From assembly GCF_030272615.1 (NCBI RefSeq), contig NC_081408.1, positions 611,699,673 to 611,763,672 on the forward strand: DNA of 64,000 nucleotides, read 5' to 3'. The stretch comes from Cryptomeria japonica (lineage: Eukaryota; Streptophyta; Pinopsida; Cupressales; Cupressaceae). This document shows, piece by piece, positions 56,031 through 64,000 of this stretch (position 1 is the first letter of the stretch; each line of letters opens with the position of its first letter). The notes under the pieces were generated by a model that was not told the DNA's origin, did not search any database, and was given only the letters and a program-made list of their open reading frames with translations. Both the position numbers and the translations under genes were made by a program.

Positions 56031-56764
56031 TGAATTTTGAATTTGTTTTGAATTTCTATTTTCTGAGGAGAAACACAAGTACATTGTAATGTGTGCAAAC
56101 ACCTCTCTCCCTTTGAATAAGATTAGGTTTTATTATGTTTATACTCTCAAAGCTATCAATGCTACATTTTTCAAGGCTCTCAAAAATTCACATGCTTGTT
56201 ATTTTTCATAAGCTAATCCAACCTCAAATGGGTACAATGCAAAGAGAGATTAAAATGGAGATTGGAGGTACTGGAGGTACTAGGTATTTTATCTTCTTGA
56301 GCTAGCTTATTACTCAAAGTTGATTCATGCATGTGTAGCACATATTTTTCAAGTTGTGTCACTGAATAAAAGAGGGGGCTTGGCATGATATGTGTCCCTT
56401 CAAGAATAAAAGGGGGATATATTTTCTTGTGAGTGCACTTGATGCATTCACATTTGATTGGTGTTTTGTATAGTAGATAAGGGATTATTTTCAAATTACT
56501 AGAGGAGGGATTTGACACACTTATAGGAAACGTTAAATTTCAGAGGAAAGGTGTCTCTTTGTGCACGAAGGTCTGAAGCACTTTATGTTCTTTGATATAT
56601 TGCAGATGGTTGTAGGTTCCATGGTTAGGAGATCCATTGGTATAGTTAGTTTAATTTTTCCTTCGAGAGAAAGGAGGATTGGTGGAGACCCTTCATAAAA
56701 GTTTCCAAGAGGGTTACTATGATCAACTCTTGCAATATTCCATCTTTGTTTGAACTGGCATACC
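56031..56764. other. Unassigned, weakly coding-like on the minus strand
   Basis: Two minus-strand frames (56533-56766 and 56213-56518), separated by a stop and a phase change, give about 180 residues with no motif I recognise. They could be part of a retroelement polyprotein. Confidence 0.3.
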
Positions 56765-56774
56765 AAGGGGAAAA

Positions 56775-57000
56775 TGTTGGAGAATATTACATTAATAGTT
56801 AGTAGTTAGTATAGTTTTTAGATTAAATAATTAATAATCAGTCAATTGGGATGTTGCACTTTTATAGATGGTTATAAATAAAAAATAAGGATTTAAAAAG
56901 TTAGCTAACTTAATGTAATTATCATTCCATTAAATATTTCTCATTTCTTTACTTTTCCTCTATGATGATAGTTTTATTTTAAGTTGGATTTTTAGATATT
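56775..57000 (+). repeat. Possible LTR start
   Basis: AAGGGGAAAA (56765-56774) is a plausible polypurine tract directly before TGTTGGAGAATATTACATTA. Neither the LTR end nor a partner was found. Confidence 0.35.
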
Positions 57001-58422
57001 TGGATGCTTGCAAATTATTTCTAGCCACTGATAAGAATAGAAAACCATAGTGATTTTCTTAAATTAAAGAAAATTAGCAATGGATTTTCTTCAATCCATA
57101 ATAAAAGCTCAACAATATGTAATGTGTTGTAAGAGGCAAGGAATAACTATAAAATTGACATTGTCACATTCTACAAAATGGTGAACTAATTTTTTTAATA
57201 AATAATTATAGAAGTTTTTTTTTTTAAATAAACATTTCAATGGATCCTTATTTGTTAATTTATTAAAATAAATTGTTCTTGTTTTCAAATTAGGTACCCA
57301 TTTGTCCTCTTCTAGATTTTTAATTTTTTTTAAGATAGGGTAGGGACTATAGAGGATGACTTTTGAAAATGAAATCAACAAATTCTCCTATTAAAAAGGA
57401 TATAGGTTGCATCTAATATTTTACTTTAAATAAAATGGTTAATAGGACCAAGGAACCCTTGTGCCTTGAGATATATGTAGTTTGGTTCATGAGTCCATGG
57501 AAATATATATATCCAAAAAAGAAGAGCAATATAGAATTAAGATATTTCAAAATCATTAAACAAACATCTTTATAATTTACATTTTTTGAGAAAAAAATCC
57601 TCAAAAGATTCTATAAACATAGAAATAAAATAACTAAATTAATATTTGAGAACTTTTTTTTTTCTCATCTAGAAAATTTAAAGTTTTCAATGAAAATTTA
57701 AAGATTCTATAACCATGCGCATGGAGGCAACGCAAAACAAAAGATTCTAGAACCTAGAGATTTACTTGCAATATAATTTATTTATTTTTAAAAAATGATC
57801 AATTTTTATACTTTAAAGTCACAAGAATTTAGCAATTAGAAAGTAAAAAAATTATGGAATGAATTTACAGCTAATAGAAGAAAAAATCATCATAATAAAT
57901 TCCATACCTTTGAAAGTTTTCCTTAACTATCAATTTATATATGTACCTCACCAACTTATCATGTACAACAAATATATTCTTGAATGTCCACTGACAAGTC
58001 ATATAACTTTGTTTCTTAAGAAAAAATACAAGATCCTTAGTGTCATATTTTTCCAAAAATATTATCTCATGTTAAATGAAATTATTGCACCAATAATGAT
58101 TATCTAACTTATATAAAGATATTTTTTGTGGAAAATAAAAATAAACTATAAAAATTTAGTGAACTATACATATCAATTAGGTTTCACTATCTCATGGATG
58201 AAGTAATGAGTGATAACTATAATTTTCTATGATAAACCTTCTTAAAACTATAAATCAAATCTTTTTCTACTTCTCCATATTGTGATCTATTATTTTATTC
58301 TTCAACATGTGCATCTTCCCACATATTTACCTAGTCTAAAAATTCCTTCATTTTTAAAATCCTCTAAGCTCTCTAAAATCGCATCTTTATAATAAATGAG
58401 TGAAGCAATCATCTGTTAGGAG
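57001..58422. other. AT-rich intergenic DNA, no gene supported
   Basis: Long A and T runs and short chance frames; no motif on either strand. Confidence 0.4.
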
Positions 58423-59285
58423 GGACCTCAAAGAGATGTCAACAAGAGTAAACACAACGGAAACACAAAGATATAATGGAGGCAATGCAAAAAAAATTAT
58501 TTTATTTCATGAAAACTAATTACAACCAACCGGTAACAACCGAGTTACAAAAACCAACTCATAGGCCTTCTAACACATGCTGAAAATATGGACTAGGTCA
58601 CAATTGGGACCTTGAATCTTAAGATCTATATTCTACGGTCAGTCTAGCTACTTGATTCTTCTATTGTTAAATTCTAATGCTCAATACAATGATTTATAAG
58701 ATCCAAGGGGATCTGGTTAGTCTAAAAAGGGATCAAAACCTGAAGAACAACACCTAACGTGTAAAACCAACAAGGTCGGCCTCCACCAAGAGACTCCTCT
58801 GAAAAATCCAAAGGATGAAGTGTAGATCATGGAAAAAGGTCGGCCACACGCTAAGGAACATCAAAATCAACACCCAAGGCTCCTGAAGCTTTGGAAGGGG
58901 GTTCTGGTAGATCACCAAAATAGGTCCAAGCAACCGTTGACAAGAAACCGTCCATTGGTAATAAGAAATTGTAAAGGAAACTGATAGCGATAACTTGCCA
59001 AAAAAAGATCCAAATGCGATGTGGTTTGGAAATAAGAAAGATGATCAAGTCTCCAAGTAGAATCCAACTCTAGGAGATCTAATGAGCCAAAATTGTGGCA
59101 TACAGAAAGAAATGTTGAAACTGCAAACAAAAAGAAAAACACAAAGGAAAATGTTTTTGGTTGATGCAAGATTGCTATGAACTGGGGATGCTCTTGCATC
59201 AGACATCTGGGGTTATTGAAAAAGTGAGTCTCTGACTTTGCTGGGGTCAGAGGAAAACCAAGGAGGTCTACCACTGCTTGAGAAA
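58423..59285 (-). repeat. Possible 3' end and LTR of a chromovirus remnant
   Basis: Downstream (minus sense) of the integrase tail at 59286. The left edge TGTTAGGAGGGACC is a plausible LTR terminus (CCTCCTAACA on the minus strand). No second copy is in the window and the polypurine tract is not clear, so the LTR assignment is tentative. Confidence 0.35.
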
Positions 59286-59855
59286 TCTAAGTTTAATCTT
59301 CAATTGGTCTATCCTTTCACTTCACAAAATATTCCTTATACTAACTTCTCCGAGTACTACGCCCAATCCTACTTTCCAAAATTTCTTTAATCCAATCCGG
59401 TTCCTTCTGGGGCAACTGTTTCTCCAAGTCTACAATATTGTCCTCACTTAATTCTAGTTCATAATACTCATGAAGATCAGCAATGTTAAACACAAATGAA
59501 ATACTTAGACTATCTGATAACTCCACTTAATATGCATTCCCAGAACTGAACTTCCTCAAAATCCCGCAAGGTCCATACTTTTTCATCTATAATTTATTAT
59601 AAGTTCCAACTAGGAATCTTTCTTTTCTTAGATATACCATCACTTCATCACCAACATCAAATTCTTTATGTCTCCTCTTCTCATCTACCTTATGCTTATA
59701 CTTGTTGTTCATGTCCTCCTAGTGTTGCTTAGCCTAAATATGCAAGGATGCCATATGATCTGCAAAGTCTTCCTCTTATGAACTTCTCTTCTCTTCACTG
59801 CTAATATCTCTTAATTCTAATATACCTCTATACTAGTACATTTGGGCCTCATTTC
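59286..59855 (-). pseudogene. Chromovirus integrase C-terminus and chromodomain-like tail
   Basis: Minus strand: HKVDEKRRHKEFDVGDEVMV, YLRKERFLVGTYNKL, MKKYGPCGILRKFSSGNAY, VELSDSLSISFVFNIADLHE. This is the 'kh......F..Gd.V.v.lr.erfp.g...Kl..k..GPy.i......nay.v.lp' pattern of gypsy integrase ends. Acidic linker and YKEYFVK, KDRPIED (family 'eyLVkWk..p.edatW') follow as the chromodomain-like tail, with stops at the Trp codons. The N-terminal part is cut off near 59855. Confidence 0.75.
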
Positions 59856-59859
59856 TGAT

Positions 59860-60290
59860 GGCCTATTGTCAGAATTTTGACTATTTTTTGTTGGACTTCC
59901 GACAAATGAAGCCATCAAAAACTTGTCGTCAGACATTCTGATGGTGCCAACTAACATTAGAATTCCGACGACATCCTAAACTCTTCCAACAATGGCCATG
60001 ACCATTCATTCGGAGAGAGAATGTCATTGGGCGTAAATAATCCTTGTCAGATGGACGTCAGAATTCTGACACCTACCAGGAACTTGCACCGACAAGGATT
60101 ACAACAAGCGTTCGACAATAGAGTGTTGTCGGACATACAACATCCTTGTCGGATGTTTCATCGATTGGCATCAGAATTCTGATGCCTTCTCGAAACTATG
60201 CACCGTTGAGGACGCTACTTGTCCGATGGTTTGGTCATCGGTGCAAATTTGGGAGGATGTCAGAATTCTGACAGTGATTTATTAAAAATA
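59860..60290. repeat. Cluster of GAATTC-centred palindromes, subterminal-repeat-like
   Basis: Within 430 bases: GTCAGAATTCTGAC at about 60055 and 60257, GGCATCAGAATTCTGATGCC at about 60167, and degenerate forms 'gtcagaattttgac', 'cagacattctgatg' and 'ttagaattccgacg'. TCCGAC/GTCGGA and 'cttgtc(a/g)gatg' motifs are interspersed. No coding frame. It resembles the subterminal repeat zone of a DNA transposon (CACTA-like) or a foldback element. Confidence 0.6.
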
Positions 60291-60840
60291 AATAAAAAAT
60301 ATGCATGCCAATTATAATTGTGTTTATTGGTTCCCTTTTAGCATGTCCTACTAGATGGAGCCAAGTAGTTCAATTTCAAGTATACTGAGATGAATTTCAA
60401 TGCCATTTGGAATCCCATGTGAAGCCACATTGATATTTTATCCATTAATGGTATTCGTAATGCCAAGGGTGGTAGGTTGAGAGGGGTAATAAAAAATGAT
60501 AGGAATGCGGCTTGAAGGCAGGGGTTGGCAAAAGGGATTGATGATGGTATGTACAACTCTAAAGTACTAATGAAGAGATGAGTGAAAGAAAATAGTGGTT
60601 GGGAGGTGTGACAGGGGAAGGTTAAATACCTTGATGGGCATAGAGAGAGAAGTAAAATTGAGAGAGAAGTCATTTGGGGAAGGTTAACATTGTCACTCTA
60701 ATTTCTTACACAAATTCATGAGATTTACTATGCTTTCATACTTTGACCTTTAGGGGACTTAGACCAACACTTAGAAGATAAAGGGGAAGGATTTGCATAA
60801 AAAGTGATATCAAGGAAAGTTTAAAAGTCAATAAATGTTC
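60291..60840. other. No gene supported
   Basis: A 111-codon minus frame (60338-60673) is Ser/Leu/Pro-rich without recognisable motif. Otherwise AT-rich spacer. Confidence 0.35.
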
Positions 60841-62400
60841 ATTTCAATCCATGACATGAGTTTCATGAAAAGGGGACATGACAAGTCTAAACTAACAAAT
60901 TTATCTTTCCCTCGAGCAATTCAAAGCTTGGATATTAAAGAAAGTGTGAGCCTTCCCATGTTGCATCCTTAGTAAGAATATTATTCCACATAATCAATTA
61001 CATGGTTATGGTTTTTCTCTTGAATTTCCTTTTTTTGGTCTTTATGACTATCTTAGAGACCAAGATGAGGAGGTATCTTCGAGGAAGGTTCAATATGTTT
61101 TCCCAGTTCCCTCTTCAATTAGAATATGTAAAACACATTATGCATTTTAATTTCATCTAGTAATTACAACTCATACGCTACCTCAACTACTTACTTTTGG
61201 GCCTTATATGGCCTTTAAAAGCGAGGACCGAGTTTTTCATATTTGATTGCCTTTACGAATGACTGCTTGCAAGGCTACAAGGAAAAAAATACCAAATCTC
61301 CTATTTGAAATGTTTCATCCATATGATGGAAATCAACACACATACTTTTGTTGATTTTATGGTTGTCGGAGATTATTTTTGAGTGACTTTGAAATGACTT
61401 AGCTTTGTAGGATCAAGTCACTTTCTCCTTGGAACCTATTATCAAAATAAACAAGGTCAACAAAAATTTGAATCTTCGTACCCATATAATATCATGAAGG
61501 GGTTCAACTCAATGACAATACAATGAGTTGTATTATAGTGGTACTTCCCCAAGGGGAGCCATTTTATCCATGCATTTTTCTAGTCCATTGCATAGTTTTT
61601 TATTGCATTCCACCCATTTATTTACTATCTTAATTTGTTCATCCATTTCAAGGTTATTGTTAGTGTTGTGCGTGAATTTGGTTCCCATTAAAAACAAAAG
61701 AGCCTTTTCTATATGCTCAAGGATTGAGTATTTATGTCACTCATAATTCTCTTAGGAGGTCCATTAAGCATAAACACTTCCCTAAAGAACACTTTAGCAA
61801 CCTATGGTGCCTTTTAATTCAAAGAAATGATAAAGAGGTGTACATAATAAATGGGTTTTTCAACAACCATGTATATACAATCCTTGACTTGGACCTTGAG
61901 GAGTCCTACAATGAATTCCTCAAGGCACTTGCCCATTTTTCTTAATAATTGGCAAGGTATGAAACAATCTTATTGGAAATGACTACTTTATTTTGTTTCA
62001 TTTGCAAATAAAAAAATCCTTGACCTATTAGAGGATGTCACCTTGGAGTCCCTTCCAAGTGCACCTATCTTTGATTTTTATATCAGTTTTGAAATACTAC
62101 TAGTGGCTCACAAAAAGAAAGTAATGGATTACCCTTAGAAATTTTGTCTTAATCTTAGATTCCTATAATCTTGTCTTTTAGAGCATGCGGTCATTGGATA
62201 TTAAGTACTTTTAATTTGCTATTTCACTTCTAGAACGCCAATATTTAATGTATTCTTTGTGTATTATGTGTCACATTAGTCTTCCAATTTATGGAGATGT
62301 CGGACATTAAGTTCAAGGTTGCTCTCATAGATAAAGAATTAACAACAATATTTATTTTTCCCTTCACATACTTGAGATCAAAATCAAATGCTTGAATTTT
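60841..62400 (-). pseudogene. Chromovirus integrase, heavily decayed
   Basis: Minus strand, many stops. LFLMGTKFTHNTNNNLEMDE, QIKIVNKWVE, MDKMAPLGEVPL corresponds to 'G..l..Sta.HPQtDGQtE.vNr..e......' of gypsy integrase (61550-61700), with the catalytic Glu context as EQIKIVNKW. The C-terminal domain follows: DETFQIGDLVFFSL, YEKLGPRF, VVEVAYEL, IKMHNVFYI (about 61120-61330), the usual 'HnvFhvS.Lk' end. Debris of a chromodomain-like tail may extend to about 60850. Confidence 0.75.
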
Positions 62401-62680
62401 AGTTTACCATTTTTTTTTGTTTCTCATTCAAATATTTTTGGTTGAGGAAATATTTCAAGATTTCATGGTCCATCTTGATCTTGGAATTTGACAATATTTG
62501 CATGAGGGCCAAAATATCTTTATCATAGATTGAGAATCTCCTTTTTGCCGACTTGGATTGATAACTTTGAAAGGCAATGTGGTGCTTTTGCATGAGTGTG
62601 ACTTTGATTCCCTCTCCAAAATAATTAAAATCCAAAATAAATGTAAATTTATTTTAGTAATAGCTAATAGAGGACATGAT
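62401..62680 (-). pseudogene. Gypsy RNase H domain
   Basis: Minus strand frame 62399-62635: GIKVTLMQKHHIAFQSYQSK, RRFSIYDKDILALMQILSNS, LKYFLNQKYLNEKQKKMVN. This matches 'GiGavL.Q..hPiaf.S......e.nysi.dkElLAiv......' and 'ilk.fl.qk.Ln.RQ.kW'. The first Asp block is degenerate (FILDFNYFGEG). It lies between RT (right) and integrase (left), as expected for a minus-strand element. Confidence 0.85.
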
Positions 62681-62688
62681 CTCATTAC

Positions 62689-63065
62689 CAGTGAAAAATT
62701 AAGTGGCTAATATTCGCTAATTGGCTATTTTTTGAAATTTAAGTTAATGGTAGAAACCAAATAAAGTATTGTCTAACTCTTAAACTCATTAATGATTTCA
62801 ACCTTCATGCATTTACTTTTTTATAAAAGATTATTTTTAAATGAAAGGAAATGCAATAGTAATTAATGCATACAATGATTATTTTCCAAGATTTGCCAAT
62901 ATTTTCTACCAAAAGAAAATGATATAAACAAATTCACCAATAAAATTATTTTTTTATATAAAAAGGAAAGATTCGCCAATAAACATTATTATTTTTAGAA
63001 AAAAATAAATATTCGCTGAGATTTTCTACAATTTTTTGAGGAGGGGTTTCTTAAAGTTATCATTG
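62689..63065. mobile_element. hAT-like MITE with 8-bp target duplication
   Basis: A 377-bp AT-rich, non-coding segment splits the pol of the chromovirus between RT and RNase H. It is flanked by CTCATTAC on both sides (62681-62688 and 63066-63073). Its ends are CAGTGAAAAATTAAG and, on the opposite strand, CAATGATAACTTTAAG, an imperfect terminal inverted repeat of the CARTG type. An 8-bp duplication with such ends is the hallmark of hAT elements. Internal 'attcgc(c/t)' motifs recur. Confidence 0.8.
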
Positions 63066-63073
63066 CTCATTAC

Positions 63074-64000
63074 CACCTTTATCTTGTCAAAATTCTATTG
63101 TTTCACTTTCATCCACTCGAAGGCTCCTTCCTTTGTTAGGTTGGTTAAGGGAGTGGTTAGCTTCGATAAACCTTTATAAAATATTTTGTAGTAACTCTAT
63201 AGGCCAAGTGGTAGAGGCAAACCCACAACCCACAACCACCTTGATCTTTTCCCAGTCTACTTGCCCTCCCTTTACATTGATGATGTGCTCTAAATATGTA
63301 ATTTATGTCATAGAAACTCCATATTTAGACTCTTTATCAAAAATAGTCTAGGAATCCAAAAACCCCAACACTTCATATATGCACGTTTGGTGCACTTCCA
63401 ATGTCTCACTATAAATGAGAATGCCATCAAAGAAAATGTAGACAAATTTCCTCAAATATTTTACAATCCATACAAGAGTAGAATGTTGTAGGCACATTTT
63501 TCAAGCAAAATAAAATGATAAATATTCATAGTGCATATAGTTGCATCTAAATTTGTCTTATATATATCCTCCTCTCTTATATGGGTTTTATGGAGACCCA
63601 ATTCAAGGATTTTTTTAGGAATAGATTACTCCATGGAATTTGTTTATTAGCTTATCAATCCTAGGGATTAGGTACCAGTTTATTATTGTAGATACCTATT
63701 TAGTATTTTTTATTTAATGCACACTCTCATTGTGTCGTGCTTCTTTCATACCAAGATCACTAAGGAAGAAAAATGGCTAAATCTAGGTTAAACACACCCT
63801 ATTTCTAATAACTCCTTTATTGTGTTTTTCACGATATTCCTTTTGTTATTTGAGATGAAGATAAGAGGTAGTGATAATAATCACAAAGTACAATACATCC
63901 AAAACCAAACTCATGCTTATTATCCCTCTTTCACTAATTGGAATATGCTCACATAGACCTCTCCAACATGTATGAATCCAAACCCCATGTCCTCTAACTC
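63074..64000 (-). pseudogene. Chromovirus reverse transcriptase, runs off the window
   Basis: Minus strand, many stops: PRIDKLINKFHGVIYS (family pRiDdll..l.ga..FS), FRCNYMHYEYL (family F.t..G.yEf), KYLRKFVYIFFDGILIYSET. The active site FFDG at 63423-63434 stands where the family has F/Y-x-DD, so the second Asp is lost. LTKEGAFEWMKVKQ near 63100 is the connection, leading into the MITE insertion. The upstream protease and gag lie outside the window. Confidence 0.8.

Noticed and set aside
55386-56102. 238-codon minus-strand frame rich in Cys, Val, Tyr and Ile
   Set aside because: It is the translation of the (TA/TG/CA/CATA)n compound microsatellite. Other frames on both strands are equally long and repetitive, so it is not a gene.
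59860-60290. Palindrome array considered as CRISPR or bacterial repeat
   Set aside because: Spacing and spacer lengths are irregular, repeats are short and diverged, and the context is plant retroelement DNA.
60338-60673. 111-codon Ser/Leu/Pro-rich minus frame
   Set aside because: No motif, no partner and composition expected from A/G-rich sequence read antisense.

Overview
The window looks like repeat-dominated chromosomal DNA of a seed plant, most likely a gymnosperm (conifer-like). It is AT-rich. It holds spliceosomal-type introns and plant-specific domains (plant mobile domain, Tat-lineage and chromovirus Ty3/gypsy proteins, tRNA-iMet primed Copia-style ends), and almost every coding trace is a decayed retroelement. 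The species assignment is inference; no conserved host housekeeping gene is present. No tRNA, rRNA, CRISPR array or bacterial feature was seen.

Layout. (1) 183-6599: a minus-strand Copia-style LTR element without pol, carrying coiled-coil/zinc-knuckle gag remnants and a long unknown ORF. (2) 6600-12159: LTR-like segments around an antisense, intron-containing plant-mobile-domain (PMD) gene remnant. (3) 12160-25442: a minus-strand LINE whose ORF2 is split by an 8.0-kb Tat-like gypsy element (13450-21482). The 5-bp target duplication AGTGT is preserved, so the LINE reading frame can be followed across the insertion. (4) 25585-26833: the only candidate host gene, a two-exon gene for a 64-residue secreted cysteine-rich peptide, followed by a broken tandem copy. 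(5) 26840-36997: AT-rich DNA with LINE RNase H fragments, a LINE 3' end and several Copia-style LTRs. (6) 36998-53021: a 16.0-kb Tat-lineage gypsy element with 5-bp target duplication GCCTT. Its LTRs are about 5 kb and carry a roughly 1,000-codon ORF region of unknown function in U3. Its pol has an extra RNase H domain between protease and reverse transcriptase. (7) 53022-56030: the flank of the LTR that received this element, a second Copia-style fragment on the minus strand, and a long compound microsatellite. (8) 56031-64000: AT-rich DNA, two chromovirus gypsy remnants on the minus strand, a cluster of GAATTC-centred palindromes, and a 377-bp hAT-like MITE with 8-bp target duplication inserted in the second chromovirus.

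How it fits together. The order of events can be read from nesting: LINE, then the Tat-like gypsy inside it; a Copia-style LTR, then the giant-LTR element inside it; a chromovirus, then the MITE inside it. Nearly all polymerase or endonuclease active sites that can be seen are mutated (FADN, YLDV, FFDG, GGGFNAI), so these copies are inactive. The most interesting material is the ORF inside the giant LTRs, the domain order of that element's pol, the antisense PMD gene, and the small cysteine-rich peptide gene pair.
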